Of a stretch of DNA of 64,000 nt, positions 53,921 to 64,000 are shown piece after piece (position 1 is the stretch's first letter; every line of letters starts with the position of its first letter). A program made the translations under genes and the position numbers. Source of the DNA: Corynespora cassiicola (taxonomy: Eukaryota > Ascomycota > Dothideomycetes > Pleosporales > Corynesporascaceae); NCBI GenBank assembly GCA_022059125.1, contig JAEUWY010000006.1:3224001-3288000 (forward strand), written 5' to 3'. Under the pieces are notes generated by a model. It ran no database searches and had not been told where the DNA came from. It saw only the letters and a program-made list of their open reading frames with translations.

Positions 53921-55494
53921 GGTAAGTGTTTACAATCAGAGATCAGAGGAAAAGCGTGGTTCCCATTCGGATCATATAGGATTCAAACTAGGTGAAAAAC
54001 TAGGATAAGCGAGGAACCGATAAGTAGGGACAGGAAATTGGGGCGAAGCGTGAGCATTTATCTGCACATGCAGGCTGCTTACTCCAATCAAAAGGGGGAC
54101 GTAGTTGCCTTGACCGATAGGATAATCTCAATCCCTGTCATAGCCATAAAACGAAACACGAAACATGCCCTTGTACAATTTTGAGTGCAGAACATCCCCC
54201 AGTTTTGAAACCATCATGTCACTATAGTGACTGCTGCACCGGTGAATCAAAATCCTTCATGCCCGTCAATACCCGGTATAATTCATGACTTCTTTTTTAG
54301 TTTTCTAATGCTAAGTTTGGCTTCGAAATGATTGTCAAGTAGCGGGACACTTACTTCAATTCAGACTAAGAGGCGATTTAGTAAATTACAAACCAACATT
54401 AGTATCCATCTTACCTCTGGTACTTTTTGGGGGACATGAAAAGTCCAAGAATCATTTTTATGCTACCATGGGTTACGTAAGTTATGATGTTGTAATGCAT
54501 TTACAGTCAATACCTGTATATCAAATCGATTGTCTGCCTTTCCTGGGTGCGATTCTATAGGGAACCGAGTGTTGAGCAGATTCTCCAAATCGGATCTGAA
54601 AATATATCCTGTCAGACGTGGCGACACTGTCTGGCGAGTGGGATAAGACGACATCAGTGCTCGCTTGACAAAGGACGAGGAAGATCTCAGAATGATGTCA
54701 GGGAGGCAACGAGACACGAAGATAGGCTGACTTCCGGTGAGTAGTTATGCCTTAGGCTTCAAATCTGCCTCGTATCCATAACTTATATCATGATCATGAT
54801 TCCAAGAATGCAGCAGAGCCGCATCTCCAACAAGTATACCGGTCAAACGGATGAAGGTTGCCTGCAAGACACAGATCAGTACTGGACTCGTGATGAGGCG
54901 AGGGATCGTCGACTGCAATCTGCACCGCCCGCTTGATTATTCATTCTGTTTCCAGGCTACCAGTGGCCAGCTGTACAGCGCATGCAGCCTTTGCCTCTTT
55001 TGCCTCGTGAATAAATTAAGAGCCAAGCTAATATCACAGTCTAGTTCTCCATGGGCAGACTGAAAGGCTGAATCTTATCATGCTTGTGGATGATGGGGGT
55101 GGTTATGGTGGGATGCGTCGACAAATCATTGAGCTGTGTAACCCACCATCAGATTATTTCTGGTGCCGGATTTGGCAAGAGCGCATGGATTTGTCTCTCT
55201 ACTGCATGGATGTTCTTCAAGGCAATGCAAGCCTGACAGCACACCGGTTTTAGTCTTTTCCCCCTTTAGTCCATGGCGCAAGCTCGGTACAGGGAAAATA
55301 TTGTTTCCCGCTGTAAGGATGAAGGCTGTGCAAGTTCAGGCCGTCAGTGTGACGTCTTTTGATGTCTTTTAAGTGACTGTGTACTCCCATACGAAAAGCA
55401 AGGTTTTTCTTTTTCGCGCTATTTTTCAGATCAATCATCTGTCTCGTTGGTGCAGTAGCGACGTGTCAATCAAGGTGTGGCTACGGTGCACAAC
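53921..55494. other. Intergenic spacer without recognisable genes
   Basis: About 1.6 kb between divergent starts. A minus-strand frame near 54.46-54.72 kb and plus-strand frames near 54.5-55.4 kb show no motif or exon logic. Confidence 0.45.
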
Positions 55495-57721
55495 ATGGGC
55501 GCCTTCTTTTCTACATGCATACCTTTCAAAAGCCCTGCAAGAGAGAATGAACGGCAGCCCTTGATTATTCCTGATCCAAACCGCAGAAATGCCCAAATTC
55601 GCAGTGAAAATTTAGCCTTGCCTGCTTCCGGAAATTCGCAAGGCACCGAATACGGCCAACTGTCTTACCGGGATAGTCCGGTGATTCCATCAGAACAAAT
55701 GGTCACATTTGATCAAAACATTCCCTTCTCAACCTATCGATCCATGTCATTCCCGGAAACCGGCCAGATTCAGATTCAGGCTAGGTCAAGAATCCAACCA
55801 AACATTGTTCGAAAACAACTAGATAACTTTCCGGGAAAACGAAATGTCGATGGATTGAACCGCGATCAAGTCCAGCCAACTTATAAATCTATCGAAATGC
55901 GAGCGCTGCAGGACAAGATACACAGCCAACTAATCCATTTAGGGAAGGGGTCAGAAGATGAGCATACTGAGATCGTTCTGGGGCAAGATCTTGAGATTTT
56001 CTGGAGTGAACCTAGACGGTCTTGCTTCTTCACCAATATGCCATGGTATCACCTTATCAATGATGAGAGTGAAAACACCATGCGAAAATACTTTAAAGTC
56101 TTCTCTATCTTGATTCGAATCAACTTCAGAGACTGGGCCCGCTTTTCTGAACTATTCATCACCCCTGGAAGGACCGACGCGGATCTTCCGTTTTTGCTGG
56201 AAAAGCTGTCTCATGAGAGTTTTCTAGGACCGTGCAATGGACGACTGTTTTACATGACGCAATGGGTGTTTTGTCCTATCGTGATAAAAATGAAGCAAGA
56301 ACCTTTTGTCCTTGAGGGAATACATCGGAACCTTCGATTTCCCTTTATTGAGCCTGGAAAAAGAGTGGGAGAAGGAGCCTGTGGAGTAGTTCATCGTCAA
56401 GTCATTGCGGCACGCCATCTTGTTTCTACGGAGGAGGTAACGGAAAACTCAAAGGTGAATTTGCTATTAATAAAAGTCTGTTATCATTTTACTAATTTAC
56501 AAGCAGAACATAGAAGTTGCTGTGAAAGTTATCACTCAAACTCGATTTCTGGCTTCTGAGCTGGAAAACCATAGGTCTATAAGCCGTTCTTTGACCAAGC
56601 ACAGAAACATCATGGTAAACATAGCGACTATAATCCGTAAGCAGCCGATCACAGGCAATGTGTATCACATCTTCTACGACTTGGCAGCCTACGACCTGGA
56701 GGAGATGCTCACGAGGAGCTGGATGACCAATCGGAAAACACGACATCGTTCGGCCTCACCTGGAAGAAATGGGTCTCACGAAGTTCTAGCATCACACTTT
56801 ATTAGCGAAAGCCGCCATCTGGTTGATGCCCTTGACTTCCTTCATCATCGATTATACACAGATGCCGAAGTGTCGCTAGCTCACAATGACCTGACTCCGC
56901 GGAACATACTGGTATTCTACCCAGAAGGAGCTGATCACAACGTCAGATATCCTGTGGGTCAATGGAAGATAGCTGATTTTGGACTATCCAAGATCAAAGA
57001 TGCTCGTAAATCGAGAGATGAGTCTAGATCATCCAGTTATCTGCATCCCAGCGACCAAAGACTTAGTCCGGATTTGACTCAGCGCCAAATGACCGCAAAG
57101 CTAGCTAGCCTCTCTCTGACGCCAGCAAAACGACCGCCGGGCAGATATACACCCCCAGAGATCAAGGAAGAAGGCAACAGCGAACTGAATGCTAAGATGG
57201 GTGACGTTTGGGCATTCGGTGCTCTTTTCTCCGAGATACTCGCCTATGCCGTTGGAGAAAATGAGCTGGTCTTGGACCTACGCAAGATATTCGACGAAGA
57301 CAACGAGGATCGGTTTTTCGACCCGGAGACTAAAAGGCTGAAGAAGTCTTTTGATGAATGGATGTCTAATCTGCCAAGGAAAAGTGGACTCGATGAACAC
57401 CACCACGGATGGATTCGTCAATGTGTACGTCTAATCAGGAATATCCTGGTTCAAAATGCTTCGCGGCGATACCAAGCAGGACGAATCCGGGACGAGCTTC
57501 AAACTATACTAGATAATTACATGCGAGGCAAGGAGAAGGCATGTCTACCGCTATATATTGACACAAGTGGGGTATCATCGAGTCAAGGCTCTAGATCAGG
57601 GAGCGCACACTCTGCAACTACTGCTAGCCCGGAAGAATTTGACGACAACTTTTCTATCACATATAAGGATAGGAATACCCCTAGATCACCCTCTTTTGTG
57701 CATACAATAGAGCAGTGCTAG
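55495..57721 (+). CDS. Protein kinase with predicted N-myristoylated start
   Basis: Exon 1 is 55495-56454 and exon 2 is 56507-57721 (52-nt phase-0 intron); 724 residues. The first ATG gives MGAFFSTCIPF: Gly2 and Ser6 fit N-myristoylation and Cys8 could be palmitoylated. A long N-terminal region (to about 290) has a conserved-looking domain (WYHLINDESENTMRKYFKVFSI). The kinase domain shows the G-loop VGEGACGVVH, VAVK (Lys about 327, split from the G-loop by the intron), HNDLTPRN in the catalytic loop (Asp about 448, Asn about 453), DFGLSK (477-482) and DVWAFGALFSEIL. A Ser-rich tail ends the protein. The HRD motif is HND, but Lys, Asp, Asn and DFG are intact, so activity is likely. It belongs to the expanded fungal kinases of unknown pathway. 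Confidence 0.82.
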
Positions 57722-58117
57722 AGATTTTTGATTAGCAGCAAAGCTTAGTTCAGTACTTCTCCGTACTCTAAAATTGGTTACACCGAGATGTTCGATGGAT
57801 TTTCTGAGTTCTTTCACTACCTTCCTTGGCCCTCTTACCAATCGATTAGTATCCACGCGGCAACCGAGGTAATTCGAGCGGTCGCGTTACTCTTTTCGAT
57901 CTAGCCCCACGCTAGCCTCTTTTGTCATTCCTCCCGTATACCAGTCAAACTCATGTTGCATCCAAAACAGCACCCTATACATAAATGTGCCAAAGCCTAC
58001 AAGCATAGCATTATGATTATTGACTAAATTTTGATCGTGAGAATTGTCTCCAAGAAGTAGTCCTGCGCGAGCAGATTCCACTCCACTCTCATACATCATC
58101 ACCCCTCCGAAACAGTC
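57722..58117. other. Intergenic promoter region
   Basis: About 400 bp between tandem genes; no motif singled out. Confidence 0.45.
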
Positions 58118-59236
58118 ATGTCTTTACCTTCCCATCCCATCACAATACAGCCTTCAAAAGCCGAGGTCGAGAATGGAAAGCTCTCAAAACGCAATTTAGA
58201 AATATCTACTCGAGCTCTTCACCGAGACGGCCTCGTGGTGCTCGAAGATATGGTCCCACATGCGATCTTGGATCGACTAAATCAGAAGATGATCCAAGAT
58301 GCGTACGAACTGCAAGGCCGCAAAGACAGTCCGTACAACTACAATAAGGGGAACATCCAACAGGATCCTCCCTTGACCCAAGAGTGGTTCAGCGATGAAA
58401 TCTTCCTCAGTAAGCATTTTTACTTGGCGAAAAAGCGTAAATTCAAGTCAAATCCCATCATCGCATTCTGGCTGGGGCTATAACACATAAAATCAGCGCG
58501 AAGCTCTACAACTTTCGAAAAAAGAGACTCTCTGACGGTAGCTAGACCAAATTGTAACCCAAGTGACTTCGACAACACTCGGCCCGGAACCTTCGCTTCG
58601 GTTCATCTCGGGCAACACTGCACTTCCGCCTTCCGAAAGCGCACCCCCGGCATCTCAGCCTACCCACAATGATGCCGACTTCGACCACCCCTGCATCCCA
58701 TTTGCCCTCGTCATCAATGTTCCCTTGGTGAAAATGACGCCAGAAAATGGGTCCACCGAAATCTGGCTCGGAACTCATGCCGGCACGACGATAGCCGACC
58801 AAGAGGGTGCCCACGGTGACCGAGCCAGTGGAAGGATCAAGCAGAATCTTCTTGATGCCAGGCGTGCAATTAGACCGCCTTCGCAGCCTGTTGTTAAGAA
58901 AGGCAGCATCATTGTCAGGGACCTCCGACTTTGGCATGGTGGAAAGCCCAATCTGAGCAATGAACCTCGGGTCATGCTCGCAATGAGTAAGCCTCGTATA
59001 CCTGGATTTCTCCACAGTATTAATGAAACCTAGTACACTTTGCGCCCTGGTATCGCAACCAGATGCAGGTCGAATTCTCGGCCGATCTGAAACAAAGACT
59101 CACTGCTGAAAAGACTGGTCTTCACATACCAGCGCAGTTCGTCTCGAACGAAGAGCTGGAGAAGAACTATTTGGACAGACAGTATGGGAATGCATATGAT
59201 TTCGATCAAATTGAGAAGGTTGAAGGTTTGTTCTAG
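58118..59236 (+). CDS. PhyH-type Fe(II)/2-oxoglutarate dioxygenase
   Basis: Exons 58118-58409, 58546-58986 and 59034-59236 (introns 136 and 47 nt) give 311 residues. The opening ALHRDGLVVLEDMVPHAILDRLNQ is the usual first helix-strand of the phytanoyl-CoA dioxygenase family. The iron site is H-x-D in PTHNDAD (His about 138, Asp about 140) with the distal His in LRLWHGGKPN (about 228). GSIIVRD precedes the distal His, and MTPENGSTEIWLGTH is the typical NGxTxxxPGSH-like strand. The C-terminus HFAPWYRNQMQ continues as in fungal homologues. Such enzymes hydroxylate or desaturate small molecules, often in secondary metabolism; the substrate is unknown. No biosynthetic core gene is visible nearby. 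Confidence 0.85.
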
Positions 59237-59735
59237 GCAACACCAAAATGGACAGGGGCGGACACGCACAGGACCCCCGGTTCGGGCCATCCGCGATCCG
59301 CTTATCGGCCCGTCAAACATCCCCACTCTTCGGATGACATGCAGTCTTTGGCATGAACTGTGTGATCACCTATGATATTCGCTTCTCTTTTGGTTCGTGT
59401 GCTTTGCTCGATATTGACGATTCGGACCGAGCAGGGTTGATGAAAGACCAGTACGTAAGGCATTCGCTTCACATAGGCCGTGGTTCTGAAATCGAGTAAC
59501 ATGATTCTACATCCTCTGCGTGATGATTTCCAAATTTTGTCTTCAGTGTTGTTCGTCATTTGGTCTATATATTAGTACACAATAGTATAGGAAAACCCTT
59601 TCTGCAATTTTCGAGCGTGCTTCCGATGTTCCACCCCTTCTCCTTTAGCGACTGATCCATAAAAGCGGGTACGTGTGCAGACTAGAAGGCCGAGCCTCTT
59701 GACAGTGGGTATACTAGACCGGTTTCAGTAAAGGG
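59237..59735. other. Intergenic, convergent 3' regions
   Basis: About 500 bp with no recognisable feature. Confidence 0.45.
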
Positions 59736-60877
59736 TTAAACCTTCGCCTCATTCAAGATATGTCTCTGGCTCTCAGTATCAGATCTCTCCACATCATGGC
59801 AAGTTTGATCCGACGTTTTTGCGTATGTGTTTCTCCGGTTGAGCTCACTCAAGTGATGAGAGTTGCCCTCGAATGGGCCCGACGGTGGTGCATAGGATGA
59901 ATGACTGAGGAATGGTATAAACCGGAATAGAGGTCGGAAAGTAGCAATTGAGCCAGCAATTATGCCCAAACCGCATTCCAGCATCGACCAGACGGCGATT
60001 TTGGCCAGTCCTTCGAGATAGTTTACAGGGCTGCTGTATGCTGTGAAGTAGGCGAGGCGAGCAATAGTTGCGACGCTGGCACTGTTGTCATGTAAGCCTT
60101 CAACTCGTATTTGTATCGGAAGAACCCAAGCATACGTTACGCCCAATGCAAGCAAAAACACAATAGACACCTTCATCCTTGTCTTGAGCTGAACGTCCCA
60201 CAAGATGAAAGCGGGAAGAATGGCGCATGCCCAGTCCGTAACAATGGCAGTGGCAGAGAGATAGTAGCTGACGTTGGTGAGGATGATTGGGTTGGGGCAG
60301 GTGCCTGCCCTAGCATCCCAATTGGCTTCAATGGGTCGGCACCACACCAAGAGCGTGAGGGTCGTGGTCAAAGAAGCGATGGCACTCAAAACCATGATGG
60401 CGTATAATGGGTACCGGTAGTTCTGATGCTTTGCGATTCGAAGCAGTGCCATGCAAATGCTGCATTTGATGGCCAACGTGGAAAATGGATAAACGGCTGA
60501 GCAAACCCAGAACCACTGAAAACATTAGCTTGGCTCTCGAGACGCTACGACGCAGCGCGAGACATACCATACGTCCGTCACGCACGTTCTGCTCAGTCAA
60601 ATATACATCAGCTGTCCCTACCCCACTGTAGGCAGCGCTGAGGATGTTCTGTGATGCAACGGTGAATAAAACCTACAAAGAATTAGCTTTCAGGTGGTTT
60701 TCAATCGAACCGTGAACGTACCAAGCCAGCGAACATGAGCCAATCGTCAGCTCCAAGAGCCTTGATCCACTTTCGAACCCAAATCCGAATAGCTACAGCT
60801 ATCCACGACAAAGCAAGCATGGAAATGGTGACGCCTACGAGTGCCTTGCCGGCGTCTGATTTGGGAGCTATCACCAT
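59736..60877 (-). CDS. PTH11-like rhodopsin-fold membrane protein
   Basis: Exons 60877-60722, 60672-60568 and 60515-59736 (introns 49 and 52 nt, all phase 0) encode 346 residues. Seven helices are readable: VGVTISMLALSWIAVAIRIWV, WLMFAGLVLFTVAS, WFWVCSAVYPFSTLAIKCSICM, YAIMVLSAIASLTTTLTLLVW, VSYYLSATAIVTDWACAILPAFILW, VSIVFLLALGVTYAW and a last one before IIAGSIATFRPLF. Family marks are ADDWLM after helix 1 and CRPIEANWD after helix 4. The C-terminal tail is soluble and charged. PTH11-type proteins are plasma-membrane receptors specific to filamentous ascomycetes; there is no CFEM domain here. The start is the first ATG in a frame that continues upstream only from TTG. Confidence 0.85.
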
Positions 60878-61717
60878 GCTGCTGAAGCCGCCCGCGGCAC
60901 GTGTTTGGTTGACAAGAAGATGGATTCGGTAAGTATGAAGGATGTGCTTGAATTGATGGTTAGAGAAAAGCAAGCGTGTTGCAGAGCCGCAACCATAAAA
61001 GTCAGAACAGCCAAGCTGTTCGGTACCTTCCCGAGCGCCACCCTTTGTGGTCAAACAGCATGGAGTATACCGCCGAAGAACGTCCTGCAGATCGACGGCA
61101 CAATCTGCCCCAACTAGGGTACTAAGACATCGGTCGGGCTAAGAACCCGCTTTGGGCACCATCTAACACAAGGCATCTTTGCACTTTACGACGCCTCCAT
61201 CGGAATCAGGGCGCGCGAAGGATCATGTGCTAGAGCCGATCTGGATAATACAATTGCTGGTTTTGGTCAAGTAGCCAAGACATCAGAGATAGTGCGGCTG
61301 ACTGCCACCAATTTCCTCCTATCCAGCTTTGAAGTTACGAATGCTCAACGTATCGAGTTAAGACTTCGGATCAGGGAAGCGGCGATGCGAGGCTGTTGGG
61401 AAAGGGCGGCACATCTTTTACAAGTGGGCCACGCTTGGTAATTGAACACAGGGCGTCGAGTCAGGAATTTGCTCCATGGAACGGCCGAAAATAGGGCCAT
61501 CGTCCATGATTGGGCAATGCTCCAACATTGGGGCCGGCAGTAATCTGATCCGCGGCTGGGCTTTCCTTCCAGTGTGGGGTACCATCCGAGGGTCTTCTTT
61601 AGCACCGGATAGGATTAGTGATTCTCTATAATCTCATAAAGGCCGTGACCCCTCATCCAGCCCCCGTCCCATTGACATATACCCTAACGAACGCCATTAC
61701 CGCTTGTCTCAAACGTC
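60878..61717. other. Divergent intergenic region, receptor/hydrolase
   Basis: About 840 bp between the starts of the receptor-like and hydrolase genes. No operator, repeat or small gene was recognised. Confidence 0.45.
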
Positions 61718-62722
61718 ATGGACAAACTAACGCGCAAGTCAATCACTACGTCCCGCTCGCTGGAGTACAGCTACTACACTACCGAGCCGACAGCGGCATC
61801 TGCCGGTAAACCTGCCCTCTTATTTACCCATGGTTGGCCCGACAGTGCCCACCTCTGGAACGACATTATTGCTCAGCTACAATCTCTTCCCTACCGAATC
61901 GTCGCACCCGACCTCCTGGGCTATGGCGGCACATCGAAGCCCACGGATCCGGCACTCTACGCCTACTCGCTGATAGCCCAAGATTTGCAAGAGATCCTCC
62001 AGGCCGAGGACATCTCCTCCGTGATAGTCATTGGGCACGACTGGGGCGCCGCCATGGCCCAGCGTTTCTATCTCCACAAGCGCAATATGGTGGTTGGTGT
62101 CGTCTCCCTGAACGTGGCGTACCTGGTTCCAAATCCTAGCCAAAAATTCAATCTTGATGCTGTAAACCAGATATCAGAGAAGGCATATGGCTACCCCATG
62201 TATCCCTACTGGGAACTCTTCACTGCTGAAGATGGCCCAGCTTTGGTCAATAAAAATCTGGACCGCATGTACGAGGCCATGCATGGAGACCCCAAGGACT
62301 GGATGCGCACCTTATTCTGTAATTATGGTGCGATGAAGGAATATATCACTGGTCAGAGGGAGCGTGTGCCGTTGAAGAATTATGCTCATGAGGAGCGTTG
62401 GAAGAAGGATTTCTTTGGCCGCTTCGAACGAGACGGTTTCGAGGCTCCATTCTGCTGGTACAAGGCCATGAAAAACAACATCCAGGATGAGGACGACGCC
62501 AAAATCCCCGATGGGAACTACAAAATCGACGTCCCCGTATTGTTCATTGGTGCGACGGGGGATGCGGTGTGCAGGATAGATATAATTGAAGTAGGCAAGA
62601 AACAGGGAGTTTTGCCGGACCTGGAAGAGAAGGTGATTGAAAGCGGTCACTGGAGTCCAATGGAAAAGCCCGAAGAGATTGCCACCCTGATGAAGGACTT
62701 CTTGGGTCGAAGATTTGCATGA
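61718..62722 (+). CDS. Epoxide-hydrolase-like alpha/beta hydrolase
   Basis: A single exon of 334 residues. HGWPD (38-42) is the oxyanion-hole strand, GHDWG (106-110) carries the Asp nucleophile at 108, and the catalytic His is in ESGHWSPMEKPEE (about 311). The cap contains tyrosines (YGYPMYPYWE) that can act as acid/oxyanion donors, as in soluble epoxide hydrolases; haloalkane dehalogenases share the Asp nucleophile but not this HGWPD/SGHWSP pairing as commonly. DLLGYGGTSKP follows the first turn. There is no signal peptide; C-terminal RRFA is not a PTS1. It opens epoxides to diols in the cytosol, with an unknown substrate. Confidence 0.87.
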   Translation: MDKLTRKSITTSRSLEYSYYTTEPTAASAGKPALLFTHGWPDSAHLWNDIIAQLQSLPYRIVAPDLLGYGGTSKPTDPALYAYSLIAQDLQEILQAEDISSVIVIGHDWGAAMAQRFYLHKRNMVVGVVSLNVAYLVPNPSQKFNLDAVNQISEKAYGYPMYPYWELFTAEDGPALVNKNLDRMYEAMHGDPKDWMRTLFCNYGAMKEYITGQRERVPLKNYAHEERWKKDFFGRFERDGFEAPFCWYKAMKNNIQDEDDAKIPDGNYKIDVPVLFIGATGDAVCRIDIIEVGKKQGVLPDLEEKVIESGHWSPMEKPEEIATLMKDFLGRRFA

Positions 62723-63520
62723 AGGATTCCATCTATATTGGAAGTGCGGCTGAAGGACAATGCGAGGTGCTTTACGAAATAAGATATGTGCATCAATGCC
62801 CCTTGATACCCAATTGTGCGCCTGGGCGCCCGGCGTTGCTCAGATCTTTACTAGCAGATTTAGCTCCCGTTTCCCCTCTCAGCCACCACGGGGGCCATTT
62901 TAAGTCGCTGGATGTTTGATCCGAAGGTCGGCTAGAGACCCCTCAGCATCCGAAGGGCTGCACTTGTTGACTTCCCGTCGCCTCCACGGCTGTTTCGCCT
63001 CGCGCTGGCTGCCGTAATGGCTGATCATCGTGTTCTGGCCCAAGGCCACACGCCAAGGTCTTCACATGTAGGGCATCATCTGCAGGCCACTCACCCACCA
63101 GAGTAGATACCCTACTGCGCCCCCAGCCCCTGTCGTCGGCACGAATCGCAGAGCGACGCAATGCGAACCCAACGCTCGGATCCTGGGATTTGCGTACCAC
63201 CTGCGCACAGACTCTAGCATCGGATGCGACCCTCAACAAGCCGTGCCTCCTTGATCACAGAAAAACACAGATCCGATGGTTTCCAAGCAAAGTATCATCA
63301 TTGGGAAGTTAAAGGCGCAATTCGTGTTCATCTTTCACTGGCACAACCGCTGTGATCAAGGTCAAGTTCTTTGATGAAAATTCACTACTGAAGCGGCTGA
63401 GGTGTCCGTATTGATGAATTGCGCCATGTGCGAGGCCATGTTACATGGGTCGAACCCCGGATTTGATTGACTCGGTCTCGCCGACCCCCTTTCTTCCCCC
63501 CTTCCGCAAATTACACTCCT
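62723..63520. other. Intergenic, convergent 3' regions
   Basis: About 800 bp; short frames on both strands without motifs. Confidence 0.45.
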
Positions 63521-64000
63521 CTATACCATTGGTACTCCAGGCAGTTCTTTAAGCCCTGCGCAAGTCAGCATGTTGCCTGCCAGAGCCAGGACTTACAGGT
63601 TACTTACAGCCATCGACATCCTCCTTGACCGTCTTCTTAATCACACATTTGTTCGCCGTCGCAATATCCTGGCCCTTGAGTCCTCCACAGTTCGCACTAA
63701 AGCATCCGTTGTCGTCCATGGCTTTCTGCAACGCGTCACCCTTCCAGCCAAAAACATAATCACCGTGCTGGCCATATCCCGTGTTGTCACCTGTGCTCAA
63801 GTAAAATGGCTGAGAGCCATCGGCGGGCCAGTCAGCCTTGTTGTTGAACTGTGTAGTATCCCAGACAATCTAATCATTGCATCAGCCATGGTAAGCACCA
63901 ACCTAAGCAGGGGAAGGGACGCATACCTCGAGCATGAGTTGCGGAATCTTAATTGGGTGCGTAGAAGGACAGTTTCCAGTGGACAAGAAATTCGACGGCC
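63521..64000 (-). CDS. DUF1996 protein, C-terminal part (cut by window edge)
   Basis: Three exons are visible: 64000-63927 (partial), 63869-63608 and 63555-63521, giving about 123 C-terminal residues. The sequence [19 protein letters not shown], then [22 protein letters not shown], four cysteines ([11 protein letters not shown]) and EDVDGWLKELPG match the DUF1996 family of secreted fungal proteins, often joined to a WSC domain. Splicing out 63556-63607 replaces an early stop by the conserved Trp of DGW and adds only eleven codons. The gene's start and signal peptide lie beyond 64000. Function of the family is unsettled; extracellular or cell-wall location is likely. Confidence 0.82.

Noticed and set aside
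63421..63490. Possible tRNA-like element around GGTCGAACCCCGG
   Set aside because: A T-loop-like GTCGAACCCC is present but no matching acceptor, D-arm or anticodon stem could be folded by eye.

Overview
The window looks like chromosomal DNA of a filamentous ascomycete (Pezizomycotina). Most genes are split by 45-80 nt introns with GTRNGT-type donors, CTRAC-like branch sites and YAG acceptors. The gene content fits: a fused BioD-BioA enzyme, a PTH11-like rhodopsin-fold receptor, a DUF1996 protein, GPI-anchored Ser/Thr/Pro-rich proteins and a chitin-synthase-type GT2. I cannot assign a class or species. All exon models were read by eye from splice sites, frame and family motifs. Several ORF starts that would use GTG or TTG were replaced by the first in-frame ATG.

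Left part (0-17 kb): an amidohydrolase remnant, an NmrA-type NAD(P)-binding protein, an Ssp120-like secretory EF-hand protein, a small membrane protein, Elongator subunit Elp4 and a secreted virginiamycin-B-lyase-like propeller. Next is a compact set at 9.4-16.7 kb that looks like a polysaccharide locus. It holds a CBM18-CE4 chitin deacetylase, a bacterial-style UDP-HexNAc 6-dehydrogenase, a short chitin-synthase-like GT2 expressed divergently from the dehydrogenase, and an unrecognised gene.

Middle (17-32 kb): gamma-tubulin complex component GCP4, then the complete late biotin pathway (bioB, bioF, bioDA). bioF ends in a PTS1-like ARL and is divergent from bioDA. A long gene-poor stretch follows, containing a 62-residue conserved-looking protein and a GPI-anchored protein.

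Right part (33-64 kb): a 12-exon GH55 beta-1,3-glucanase gene with a 6-nt micro-exon and a one-base deletion; a dual-specificity phosphatase; a divergent amino-acid permease/MFS pair; a small secreted Cys-rich protein; and a GPI-type protein with nine C-x-P-H-[GD]-D-H-W-H-C repeats. These are followed by two short Cys-containing proteins, a membrane-anchored glutaredoxin, a CorA-like transporter, a probably myristoylated protein kinase, a PhyH-type dioxygenase, a PTH11-like receptor, an epoxide-hydrolase-like enzyme and the 3' end of a DUF1996 gene cut by the window edge.

The two most unusual items are the histidine-triad repeat protein (44.1-45.6 kb) and the predicted amino-sugar-uronate polysaccharide locus (9.4-16.7 kb).
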